Origin: Flammula alnicola
Lineage: Eukaryota; Basidiomycota; Agaricomycetes; Agaricales; Strophariaceae
Assembly (NCBI GenBank): GCA_015499995.1
Contig: JADNRV010000090.1
Location: 62,001-126,000, forward strand
Length of the DNA: 64,000 nucleotides
Reading direction: 5' to 3'
Made by a program: the position numbers and the translations under genes
Shown: positions 27,570 to 38,237 of the stretch, piece after piece
How positions within the stretch are numbered: position 1 is the stretch's first letter
Layout: every line of letters starts with the position of its first letter
The notes under the pieces: model-generated
Database searches by the model: none
The model's input: the letters and a program-made list of their open reading frames with translations, nothing else
Told to the model about the DNA's origin: nothing

Positions 27570-28637
27570 CTCTCAAACGCCCATTCAATTCGAATTAACA
27601 GCTTCGATGATACGTTTGGGCCGAAAGTATGAATTTCAATACTTCAGAGATGCAGCTCAGCAGCTGTGCAGCCTTGCGCCGTCTCCGAGAAGAATTCCCT
27701 CGTACCCTCGAGCAATGGCTAGAGAAACTCGATCCAGACAAAGTCTTGCTTTGTAACACTCAAAGGATTCCTCTTTGATGTTGTTAATCTTGCGTACGAG
27801 AACGAGATCTTTCTGCCAGCCGCCTTGGTTTTACTGTGCTATTTCGACCGATCGTTCACGTCACGCATCACAGGGGGTCGTGAACTGAACAAATATGCAA
27901 TTCGTCACGCATCACAAGGGCCTGTGAACATCGCCGAAATTGAAAGTTGCAGGTAAAATATTTTTTTCGAGCGCTCCGCGCTAACTTGTGAACAATTTGC
28001 TCAAAAAATTTGTCTCGTCACGCATCACATGCATCACAGCTGGTTACATATGAACATCTGGCATCACGCATCACAGGGCGTGAACGATCGGTCGAAATAC
28101 TTAGTACAGTACTATGCACGACGTATAGCCTGGTGAGTACTACATCATTCTAACCTTCTCTCCAAGCCTTGCGACACAATATGCACCCTTTTTAGCATCC
28201 CTTCATCTCTCAACTAGCTCGAAATATTATCAGGAGTTGAGCGTGATGATAAAACAATGGCAAGCTTATGTCCTGGTGCCTTGCAAAGTTGCATTATCGG
28301 ACGCGCCAATTTCGTATCTTCTTTCCTCCTGGAGACCACACGTCTTCTGGTCAACCATCGTTATATCCCTAGCGATGAGTGCCACGATGTGCAAGTCTGC
28401 AATAATGCGTCGCAGGTTTTTTTCGCAGAGTTGATTGAAAGGAGCGCCGACGAAAACAAAATTTTGTTCCCCGTCGATTGGTCCACTTTTGACTTTCCTG
28501 AAGAAGAAACGTTCTGCAAAGAATGCGGAAGTAACATAAATCGTGCGTTCAATACATCGCAGCAGACCTTGTGGCATAACCTTCCCGTTCATTTTCAACT
28601 TCCAGAGTGGGAAAAAATAAGGGATTTCGATTCTTGA
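27570..28637 (+). pseudogene. Decayed BTB-family paralogue, interrupted by a MITE
   Basis: Pieces match the intact gene at 24295 in order: SMIRLGRKYEFQYFRDAAQQ (27598-27660), EFPRTLEQWLEKLD in another frame (about 27691-27735), GFLFDVVNLAYENEIFLPAA in a third (about 27763-27825), then, beyond the MITE, an intron-like GTGAGT..CAG and a long final exon to 28637 ending LPVHFQLPEWEKIRDF. The BTB half itself is missing, frames shift at least twice, and the MITE breaks the third piece within a codon run. The last exon alone is open and could be misannotated as a gene. Confidence 0.75.
27842..28097. mobile_element. 256-bp MITE with 19-bp TIRs and TA target duplication
   Basis: Ends are exact inverted copies TTTCGACCGATCGTTCACG (27842-27860 and 28079-28097), flanked by TA at 27840-27841 and 28098-28099. 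There is no coding capacity. The inside carries about four variants of GTCACGCATCACA, each followed or preceded by GTGAAC-like sequence. The TA duplication and size suggest a non-autonomous Tc1/mariner/pogo-type element. Its TIRs differ from those of the transposon at 3265-7038. Confidence 0.85.
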
Positions 28638-29553
28638 TAATGAATAGATTGATACCTCTTTACTGTAATAGATACTCCATTGATTTCACAGATATGCCTA
28701 CATACACGTCCTACATAACGAAAATTTGCAAGAGACAGCTCGACAACGGTGTAGAAAGTTGTCTGTATACCATGAAACACGCCTACCTGTCGATGATTGC
28801 CAATGGCACACGTATCATGCACATGCGCAGCCTGATACGCCGCAGCCCTAGACGCGGCGTAGCTGTTGACTTGCTAATAGCCATTGACTTCTTTGCTTGC
28901 AAGGGTCCTTTTTATCCACCCATTGTTAGAGACTATGGGGACCAAGACACTTTAGCTATGGTGTGTTCGGATACTAGATGCTAGTAGCGCAGTAGGCTTA
29001 CCTTCTGAGACACCGCGCCATGGTCAGCGGTCATCGCACACTCATCTTCCTGCGCGTTTTGTCATAATGAAACAGAGGCAGTGTCTTGTGACCACAGAAT
29101 CAAGGACATAGTAGGGCTGAGTGTGGGGAGTATTGACGTCGATTTAGAGGCATCTAGAGTTTCGAGTCGAATGTCGGATAGCAAAGGTGAATGTATATCG
29201 CGGCAAGCCTACTCCTCCGGCGAACGCCGAAGGCAAGCCTGCGGGATGTCCGGCTTACCCCTTGCCTTTGTCACCCAAGCCTCGTAAGTTATGTAAATCC
29301 CATAGCTAATATGCGAGTTTTGAGAATTTAAGCAAGAAATATTGCGTGCAGAGGCATCTTGAAAGGAGCTCCGCCAGCCTCCACCTCATAGCAATACTGT
29401 ACAAGTTTATAGCGGGACAGTCAGCCAGGATGAATCTTAGAGCAGCAAATTATTTATCTAATTTTTCCTTCCCGTCATAATACAAGCTTCTTCATGAGCA
29501 GTTAAACGGAGGGAGGTATTAAGTGGTATAAGGTATGAAAAAAGCAATGATCA
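28638..29553. other. Intergenic; no gene recognised
   Basis: About 0.9 kb. Short frames only. Small inverted repeats are visible (around 29215-29235 'ctccggcgaacgccgaagg'). Includes 3' regions of the BTB relic and of the first MFS gene. Confidence 0.4.
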
Positions 29554-31621
29554 TCAAGAAATCGTGAAGCAAACTAGAGGTTTCTCCTCCGCGACCTCAG
29601 TGTCCGGAACACCTCTAACAGAAGCCGTCGATGTGTTTTTACTTGTCTCGTCGCCCGTATGCAAACTTGCTCTATCTTCGTGATGTGCATTTCCAGCAGC
29701 AGTGTTTTCAGAAGGGTTCGGCGAAGCCTTCTCTTCCTGCCCTCCATTCGCCACTTCCCTCTTCCCCTCCTGCTCTTCTTCCAGCCGTTCTCGCCCCTGC
29801 ACAACGCTCTTTCGCGCCTCCAACCCTCCTTCATATCCAAACCATGTGTATCGTTTACAATGCGGCCCGCGCGCGAGGAGCACAAATAGCTGCCAGCCGT
29901 AGAAACCCATGGAGAGCGCAGCGCCGGCCCGCCAGCCGAAATTGACGAAAACGTGCGTGCCTACAGACGTCCCCATGACTTGTCCGATAAAAATCTGGTG
30001 GCATGATAGGACCGTCAGTCATGCCTTTTGGCTAGCTATACATGGGAGGTTTGTTCTTACGGCAAGGATGGACACAGCGTTCAGCCTTGATCGCGCGGAC
30101 GTCGAAATCCTACAAGGGAAAAATAATTAAAACAATGATCAAGAAGAGGAGTTAACCCAATGCCAGAAAGGGACCTACCCGAAGACAGCGGTCGTTAGCG
30201 AGACTTGGAGCATTTGTCGGAATATGTCGAGACCAAACGCGGCGACAATAACAGCGGCGACGCTAATACCACCCGCTCCCGTTTGTATAGCCTGGAAGAC
30301 GAGAAGCATCGTGATCCCAACAAGGGACGCATACCAAGGGATAAGGCGGTCGATGATGTGTCCCACAATAGGACCCATGGCCACACCAGCCATGCCCACC
30401 AGGCCGAAAAGTCCGATAACTAGTCTAAAGATAGAGAAAAAGTGGTGGTAAGTGCGAGTTACATGTCAAACAAAAAAAGAGAAACTGATGGATGCTAACG
30501 TCGAGTAATGATATGGTGGGCCACCGAGCAGGAAAGTAAGCGTGACCCAGAAGTTGCTGAAGCACGCACTCGAGGCCATGTTGATGAGACATGCCTGGAT
30601 CAGGATGGGCTCCGTGGCGGCAAACTTAGCCATAGTCCACAAGATGTGCACGTAGGTCAAATCCTTATTCTTCGAGGGATAATCCGGAAGCATGAAATAA
30701 CTCCCGACAAGAACCAAAACCTGCACTCCGATAGCGAAATAATACACGACGCGCCAGGACACGAATTCGGCAATGACTCCGGCTAGCACACGCGCGATGA
30801 GAATACCGAAGAGGAGGCCGGAGAGGACGACGGAAATTGCGGATGCACGTCTTTTCTCGGGCGCGAGATCAGCCGCGAGCGGGATGAGAATTTGGGGCGT
30901 GACGGTTAGGACACCGACGAGGAATGAGAGGACTTCGAAGACGATGAGACTGCTCGTTACTGCTAACCCTACGGTCAGGCATGCGGATATTGCCACAATG
31001 AGAAGAATCAGTTGCCGTCGACGCAGCAGGTCGCCGAGCGGAGAGATCAAAACTAAGCCGGTTGCGTAGCTGATTTCTCGAGTTAAGTTTGGAAATCTTT
31101 CAAAGAGAAGCAAGGCTCACCCTGCTTGGACGAGAGTTGGAATTCTAGCGAGAAAAGGAATGTTAAAGGGTACATTTCCACTGCAGAAAGAGAAGACGCA
31201 CCGTGAAACCTCACTATAAGTGACATTGAAAGCAATCGATAGCTGAACTAAAATTCCCTCAACCTCAGGTCCCTTAGCATGTTCCAAAAAATAACTCACT
31301 CAGCAAGGGCTGGCAATAATACAAGTTCGCAACGACTACGCTGATCCGTTAGTGCTTGTTCGCGTAACCAAACTTGGAGAGATACTCACTAAACGTGCTG
31401 GCAAATCCAAAAGCAATATTCAGGGCAATTCCAAAGTGAGGTGGCTTCGATGGGTCGTAACGTAGATGCCGTGGAATGGGTAGAAATCCGAAATCCTTCG
31501 TGAACTGGAACTCGGGTTCCGGAGAGCTCACATTTTCAAGCCTTTCATTCACATCCTCCATCTTCACCTTCTGGCCGTAGGGATCCATGATGGTGGCAGT
31601 CGGCGACGACGCACTGGTCAT
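29554..31621 (-). CDS. MFS transporter A of a three-gene paralogous group (bacterial-like type)
   Basis: Twelve-helix exporter. Motifs in order: FLPIPRHLRYD before helix 1, IPTLVQAGYATGLVLISPLGD, the loop motif LRRRQLI, GVLTVTPQILIPLAADLAPEKRR, SGLLFGILIARVLAGVIAEF, WRVVYYFAIG, NFWVTLTFLLGGPPYHYST, MGPIVGHIIDR, MGTSVGTHVFVNFGWRA and RYTWFGYEGG. The layout (Q-P-L-L after helix 1, PLGD, PLA..LAP..RR) resembles bacterial drug-efflux permeases more than typical fungal DHA1 proteins. The C-terminal tail is unusually long and Glu/Thr-rich. The frame is open up to 31687, but that start is a GTG just after an acceptor-like sequence; ATG 31621 matches the N-terminal lengths of the two paralogues. The substrate is unknown. 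Confidence 0.85.
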
Positions 31622-31687
31622 GGTACCGGTGGTGATGGTCGGGGAAGGTAGCGACTGGAGACTCGGAGCTGTAAAAAGAGCAGCCAC

Positions 31688-32038
31688 ATTTGTAGTCTTG
31701 AGAAGAATAATTCAAGTCTGGCCATGATTCATAATCCTTCTGTGCTTGCCGCGGCCGGCTCGGAACAGCGCACATGCCGTTTCTAATTTTGGTTCGGCGT
31801 GATCAGACCAATAAATTTATTTAAAGGAAATCATTTCCGGAATAGCTTATCGATCGACGAACGCGCCCAGAGGTTCTGCTCTGAGCTCCATGGCCAATTT
31901 GGTGGAGAGAGTAAGTTACAATAGAATTAAAATAACCGAAAAATTTGCGGAACACACTGCAAGGTCGGAACACAATATTACGTCCGGAATCCGGATGTGC
32001 AACCGATTTCGTCACAATCCAGGGCCGGTGACTCGGAC
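31688..32038. other. Promoter side of MFS A up to the MULE-like insertion
   Basis: No gene. The upstream region of MFS A is cut at 32039 by the target duplication of the inserted element, so its promoter may be shortened or altered. Confidence 0.45.
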
Positions 32039-32047
32039 TGATCATGC

Positions 32048-33232
32048 TAGTCTCGGACCAGCTCTCTTAACCGTCCCAATTTGGATGTGACGGTGTGAGA
32101 GTCTGGGACACTTCCAACCAAATAACCGGGACTTTGCCTTACGCGAATTCCTGGATTATGTCAGCCGTGAACGTGAACTTTCCGTCGCGACGCATTCCTC
32201 TTCTCTTCATTCTGCATACCCCATTTCCTTACTTCTACCTGTGTATAAAACATGCAAAGATGAGACGAAAGTTGCCCTGAGCCGCGCCTATCAGAATTCC
32301 CTCGCTTTTCTTCTTAGCTGATATGAAAACCGAAGGAAGAGATGAATTTGTGTATAAGATACAGAAAAGTTTAAGTACATGTATGTATGTGACAAGAACA
32401 ATTTCGCCTCTCCTCTCCCTGATCACCAAGAGTTGTAAGTGGCACCAGAACCAGAGAGATACTCCCTGGTTGCACTAGCAATGGAACCGTAGACTTCCCC
32501 ATCCCCGTTGAAGCGATAAAAACTAGATCCCCCGAGCGCCCAAGTATGAAATTCGCCGACTCCATCTGATATGGATGAAGTCTCGACCCGGCCTCCAAAA
32601 CACCTGCCTCCAGCGCAAGTTCATTCCATCTTTCCTCCGTTAGAGGTTTCAGAGTTTGGACAGATAGAACTTCTCCAACGGCAAAAGCAGCGCGCGTAGG
32701 ACGACCTCAGCTGGAGAGGGAATACGGCATGTATCCCGGGGCTTGAGGCGTGACCTCGTAACCATTGCGCCTCTGCTTCTTTGGCTGTCGGTCCGGAAGT
32801 GACAATGGTGCACACGTTGAGAGAGATTGAGAGGCGTAAGGAATTGTTGGACTGGAAACAGAAACACCCAGCGTAAGGAGTGGGGCGTTGAGCGTGTTGC
32901 CTGTGATGGGTGTGAGAGGTAACTGGCGAGAGCGATGTTCATTATTGACGAGTAGGGGGCCAGACCAGCTGGGAACACATGTTTTCGGACATTAGAAGAG
33001 TTGTAGGATAGAAATATAAAGATAGTAAGCTAAAGAAAATGAAAGAAAGACGGCAGACGCGTCGAGGAATGGGAGAAAAGGAAGACGGCGTGCGCGGAAA
33101 ACATATCGTAAAAGCTTACATAAGTCCGGGAATTCGCGTAAGGCAAGGTCCCGGTTCTTTGGTTGGAAGTGTCCCAGACTCTCTTAGCAGGCCCGCCAAA
33201 TTGGGACTGTTAAGATAGCTGGTCCGAGACTA
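32048..33232. mobile_element. Mutator-like (MULE-type) non-autonomous element with captured helicase fragment
   Basis: Long terminal inverted repeats, about 115 bp each (32048-32162 and 33118-33232, starting TAGTCTCGGACCAGCT) and roughly 85-90% alike. Both ends are flanked by the same 9 bp, TGATCATGC (32039-32047 and 33233-33241). Long TIRs with a 9-bp duplication are the hallmark of Mutator-like elements. There is no transposase inside; the interior carries a helicase fragment on the minus strand. TIRs and duplication are directly visible; the superfamily is inferred. Confidence 0.85.
32395..32710 (-). pseudogene. Captured fragment of a RecQ/DEAD-like helicase N-terminus
   Basis: One frame reads LKPLTEERWNELALEAGVL, then SRLHPYQMESANFILGRSGD, LVFIASTGMGKSTVPLLVQ (Walker A, TGMGKST) and SLVLVPLTTLGDQGEE. 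This matches the start of superfamily-2 helicases: Q-like motif (RLHPYQ), motif I, and the region up to motif Ia. Everything after that (DEAD/DEAH box onward) is missing, and an in-frame stop lies upstream at about 32717. It sits wholly inside the MULE-like element and so was probably carried by it. Confidence 0.7.
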
Positions 33233-33241
33233 TGATCATGC

Positions 33242-33766
33242 ACATGAAATTGGTCCTCCTAACTCGACACAGACCAAATGTAAGTATTATCTTAACTTTA
33301 TATATAATACTTATCAAAGCTATTTATTGGAAAGCGCAAGGAAAGTGTCTGCCAACCTTGCATTGTCAACGCGTTGATAGGAGAGCTTCCGGCGTCTATG
33401 TTATGTGCGCATGCGATCGACGTGTCGGAGTCCAGGTTAATTTGGCACCTTCGGAGTCCGGATATCGGTACCCTGCAATACCAAAATCTATTGGGCAGCA
33501 AGCCTGAAGATAAATCCGCAGATACATGGACCGCTGCAGCACGGGGATAATGTAGCAAGTCTCTCCATTCAACCCCGCCACGTTTATTGATGCTTTAACC
33601 GCAACAGTCAAGGACTATCCACCTAGTAAATTGGGAATCGTCGGGGGACCGTGAATGTGTGACAAGATATAGGTAATCAATTCTAAGTATTCTATCCATG
33701 GTCTTAAAATTCTAGCTAAATTTATATACAACAATGCTACGATTTGGTTCTTGATCCACATCGACG
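33242..33766. other. Intergenic between MULE-like element and MFS B
   Basis: No coding signal. Includes the 3' region of MFS B. Confidence 0.45.
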
Positions 33767-35627
33767 TTAGATCTTCTCCGTGTTCGAATCAGAAACATGT
33801 GAAGGACTGCTCGACTCCACACCTCGTCGAAAGCCCAAACCGCCCTCGTACCCAAACCACGTATATTGTTTGCAATGCGGTCCTCTCAACGCTAGAGCAA
33901 ACAGCTGCATGGCGTAAAGACCCATTCCAAAAGCCCCGGCTGCTCGCCATCCATATTGGACAAATATTTTGGTACCGACCGCAGTTCCAATCATTTGTCC
34001 GACATAAAACTACTCGCGAGTCGCAACATGTCAGAAACAATCTGCGTAAATGTTTCGAAGGCCTACCGATATCATATATATTGCATTCAAGCGAGAGATG
34101 GCAGTTTTCGAAATGCTGTGGTCAAAATTACAGTGTTAGATGGCAATTATTGGTATAGAGTAAGATGCAAAGGTGCCCACCTGAACATGGCTATGACGAG
34201 GGCGACATTTTGAATTTGTTGAAAAAAGTCGAGCCCAAAGCACGACACGATTACAGCAGCGACGTTAATCCCTCCCGCGGCTGTTTGGATGGCTTGAAAC
34301 GCCAGGAGAATGGTGGTTGAGATGACGAGCGCGTGCCAAGGCAACATGCGATCCACGATGCGTCCACTTAAGGGTCCAGCGGCCACGCCGGCCATGCCAA
34401 GGATCCCAAAAAGCCCGATTTCGAGGCTGGAAATCTTCCAAAATCAGTAGGAATCAGGAATAGCCAAGTGTTCGCGTACGTCGAATAATTATATGGCGGT
34501 CCTCCCAATAGGAATGTCAGAGTCACCCAATAATATGCATAGCACGCGCTTGCGCCGAGATTTATCACCACCGCCTGCACAACGATAGGTTCCGTTACTG
34601 CCAATTTCGCCATTGTCCAGTGGATCTTCCAGTAAGGAAGGTTGTTGTTAGCGGATGGATAATCAGGCAGGGTGAGGTAGAGTCCGAGGAAGACGACGAA
34701 TTGCAAGGAGACGGCCGAATAATAGACTATGCGCCACACAACAAACTCTCCGATGATCCCGGCGATAACGCGTGCGAAGAGGATCCCAAACATAAGTCCG
34801 GTCAGGACGATGGAAAATGCGAATGCACGCCGTTCGAGTGGGGCGCTCTCTGCCACTAAGGGCACGAGTATCTGCGGCGCGACATTGGTGAATCCCATGA
34901 CGAAGGTCAGTGCCTCGAAGATGACCACATCCTTGGTCACGGCAAGCCCGATTGTCAGGAATGAAGTAATGATAACAAGGAACAAGATGAGCTGACGCCG
35001 CCGGACGATATCTCCAAGAGGACAGATCACAAGCAATCCGACGGCATATCTATTGGTGAGTCAATTAGGTTGGTAGAACGGAATAATGTCGGACCGGATA
35101 AGAACTGACCCTGCTTGCACGAACGTTGGAATTCTATGGAGGAAATGAGTGGAATTGAATATTATTGAACGTCCAAGAAAAAACTGACCGAGAGACACGT
35201 TCATAGGAAACCTCGAAGGACTTTGCCATTGCGACTGTGCCATCATCGTCAGTCCGTCTCGAGGTCGATTGAGAGAATACTTTTACGAACTCAGGAGTGG
35301 CTGGCAGTAATATAGATTGGCGACAACTATCTCAAAATCATTGAGCAGAGGTCTCCTCCTTTGCGCAGAGAAAATATGGTACTCACGTATACTTGTTGCT
35401 ACAGCGTAGATGATCGTCATCGCATAGCTAAACCGGAACGGGTGATCCCTGCTATACCGCAGTCTTTTTGGCACAGGGAAGAGAAAAAATTCCTTTGTGA
35501 TTGAATCCGGAGTTCTGTCGGCGTCGAGAGGCCTTGAAACATTCTTTTCTTCGTCGGCGCTTCCGACCTTCCTTGTTTCAACACTGGGGAGGTCAAAGTG
35601 TCCCGCTTTGCAGGCGTCATGAGACAT
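33767..35627 (-). CDS. MFS transporter B of the paralogous group
   Basis: Same architecture as transporter A: FLFPVPKRLRYSR before helix 1, VVANLYYCQPLL, IPTFVQAGYAVGLLVICPLGD, VRRRQLILF, VAPQILVPLVAESAPLERRA, WRIVYYSAV, YYWVTLTFLLGGPPYNYST, GPLSGRIVDR, MIGTAVGTKIFVQYGWRAA and YTWFGYEGG. Several short introns. The start ATG at 35627 gives a 47-residue polar N-terminus and the C-terminal tail is short. It is in the same orientation as A; the MULE-like element separates them. Probably an exporter; the substrate is unknown. Confidence 0.85.
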
Positions 35628-36916
35628 GTTGTTGGAGTTGTGGAGGAGAAATTATCCAGATGAGGGATGTCGAATAATTGGCCTCTTTTATCTGGAGGCC
35701 TACACACGAGGAAGACACACGATTGAAATTTTGCATCTCGAAAAGTCTCGCCAGTTTCCAGAATGACCATGTTGCCACCCCATCATGGCCCTTCAGTATT
35801 CCTCGTTCCAAAATATAAGAGTGACGCACCATCATGATGCTTGGTATGATTAATATTGCGCCATGCCGAGGACACAACAGCTGAGCTTAAATGATCACTT
35901 ATGGGTCAGGTGAAATGCGTCCTACGTTTCGTCCCAGGAATCACTGAAGCCGTGAGATATCGTGGATTATGATGGCTAGTTAAACTTCGGTCTTAGGGAG
36001 ATCTTGGGCAGTATAACTGAAAATTTGCAAGACAAGAAGTCCGAAATTATCGTAATGTCGAACAAAAAAAGAGAACATGTGGTGTTCAGGAGGTTTCTTA
36101 CACGCCACGAGAGCTTAATTTGTTTAGAGATTGTTCCCCTTGCCGGCACTCGCATTGTAGGGCAAGTGTAGGGATGCGAGAATGTTGCCCAAATGATCCA
36201 ACTAGAGTCAGCAGGCCAAAAAGTTCTGACCGGCGCCAATTGTTCTGGTTTAATCTGCGTCTTATTTGTCATAGATACGGCCCTAGTAAGGGTGCGTGCA
36301 GTACGTACTAGCAAGGGCATTACACGGAGCGATTGCATCCGAATCAATCCCGAATCGACGGCAAGTATCTATCCAAAAGTTAGACTGAGCACTCATTATC
36401 CCCGCGACTGACAGTGAGCTTCCCGAAGGTGGAACAAGTTGAACAAGAGTAGAGTGAGCTACTATTAGTACCTGGCGGCAAGATAACATCCTTATCTATG
36501 TATCAGTGCCCCCTAATCCGAATAATGGTTATCTTGTAGCCTGATCATGACATATAGCAATGCAGGGTTGAACCAAAGCTGAGTCAGCCCGAGCGCTTCC
36601 TCGGCAACCCTTGACCGTTTCGCTTTGTAGCGTCGAGTCACTGAGTGCGTCTTCATTGAACGTTGAACGTTCACGCGTTCACGGACGGCAAGCCGAATGC
36701 TGCCGTTCAGGGACCTGTATTCGATCTCCGCCATTTATTCTTACCTTCCTTCAAGTTCGTCCGACTGATTTCTGTCTCTCTTTGAATCTTTCGGACGTCG
36801 GCCTTGAAGCTTGACTAGTTGACTAGTTGACTCCTTCAAGCTTCGGGCCTCAGGCATCCCATGATCTGACTGAAGTGCGGGATTTCATCAATGCATCATG
36901 GCCCACCGGATCTACA
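35628..36916. other. Intergenic, promoter side of MFS B
   Basis: 1.3 kb without a recognised gene. Contains small tandem repeats: GAACGTT units around 36656-36670 and GACTAGTT at 36818-36832. Confidence 0.4.
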
Positions 36917-37151
36917 ATGTCGGTTGGTATCGGTAAAATTCTGTTCGGGGACCTGAGGTGCGGCTTTTTACTCTTGATCACTGTCTGAACGTTTATTTCC
37001 TCTTGTCCTTTTTACGTCCAAAGAACCCTTTCGGATGTAGAGTGGTGCTGTTATTCCTTCATTTTCGTCATGCGGTTCCGAGTCATCATGAGGGCCAAGG
37101 TTCTAAACTCTGCGTCAACGGCTTGCATAATCGCCTCTGCGAGAGGATGTG

Positions 37152-37628
37152 CTCACACCATTTCCCGTGCTGTTCACCATCGACTCTGTTCACGGCGACT
37201 TTTGGAATAAATTGGCGCTTGACTTTATCCTGCGTCCAGGATCTCCCAACCATACTGTGCGGCTCTCCGGATCAAGGTTCTATATTCGCGTTACTGAAGC
37301 CAAAGGCATGAATATGTCGATCCCTTACCTCGCGGAAAAGCTCCTTGGGCGGGCGGACCCAGGACTTTCGGATTGCTATACTCTTTTTGACTCGGAAGGC
37401 ATATATTTCGAAATGCGGCCCGGTTCTTATCAATGTCTACGGACCTCCGTTCTGGTGTTTCTAAAATTTGCACGTCCCCTCGGCATATACTTTGATGCAA
37501 TCTCAGACATAATTGGTCTCTACACTCCTGGCCTAATCCTCCTTCGGATGATCTATTCAAGAAAGGTAGTGGACTTCCCGTTGCAAACGCCGCACATATG
37601 CACCAGCGTGTTTTTTGCACTTTTGTGA
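37152..37628 (+). CDS. Unrecognised open frame, possible exon of a hypothetical gene
   Basis: An uninterrupted frame of about 158 codons with protein-like composition (SVHGDFWNKLALDFILRPG, FYIRVTEAKGMNMSIPYLAE, LFDSEGIYFEMRPGSYQ) and a hydrophobic end. There is no ATG at its 5' side; an upstream exon starting at ATG 36917 (MSVGIGKILFGDL) with a GTGCGG donor at 36958 is possible, but I could not close the join. No family is recognised. It could be a real small gene, part of one, or a relic. Confidence 0.3.
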   Translation, partial: LTPFPVLFTIDSVHGDFWNKLALDFILRPGSPNHTVRLSGSRFYIRVTEAKGMNMSIPYLAEKLLGRADPGLSDCYTLFDSEGIYFEMRPGSYQCLRTSVLVFLKFARPLGIYFDAISDIIGLYTPGLILLRMIYSRKVVDFPLQTPHICTSVFFALL

Positions 37629-38237
37629 AGAAAACCAGGCGTTCTTCGCTCATTTTCAATTCAAAGCTTAAGCATATAGTTACGCACCGCGGGTTTAACT
37701 TGCTTTATAGTTTCATGTTGCAAACATACGCAGAACGAAGATTGGACAAAGGTACGCTTCGTAGTATGCTTCATAACGCGAGTTTGTAACGCGGACGGTC
37801 TTCTATTTTATAGACCTTTCCTGTTCCGTAAGCCGCACTTGCAGACCCAGAATTTTCTGACCGGTACACATTACGTCAAACACCTCAAGAAGTGACGATG
37901 CTCCAAGCCCAAATGTTCAAGTTTCTCTGAGATCGCCCACCGCATGTCGTTACGTCGGCTTTCCCTGCCGAAAAAGAAGCTCGGTAATGTGAGAACTTCA
38001 TAAAAAGTCATCGCAATGTGCGTTATCCGTTGGGTATTACTGCCTCTCACCTGCATGGGTTATTTTAGATCACTCCGTGATTCACATCCCTGCTGCTTGT
38101 ATCCTTCGGTTGTATGAAAAGCACATTGGTCATGCTTCGGAACGAAAGCTATGAAAAGGCCTTGAAAAGTCATCCTCAGACCGCTCAGAAATTTTCTCAA
38201 GTCTCGTCATCTCAAACTACAGACCTATCACTTCCTT
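37629..38237. other. Intergenic, promoter side of MFS C
   Basis: No gene recognised in about 600 bp before the ATG of MFS C. Confidence 0.4.

Noticed and set aside
27842..28097. CRISPR-like array of GTCACGCATCACA repeats
   Set aside because: Repeats are imperfect, unevenly spaced, enclosed by TIRs with a TA duplication, and the genome is eukaryotic.
28257..28637. Independent small gene of 126 residues
   Set aside because: It is the last exon of the decayed BTB paralogue; motifs match the C-terminus of the intact gene at 24295-25411.
31622..31687. Longer N-terminus for MFS A from 31687
   Set aside because: The first codon is GTG and follows an acceptor-like TTTTTACAG; ATG 31621 agrees with paralogues B and C.
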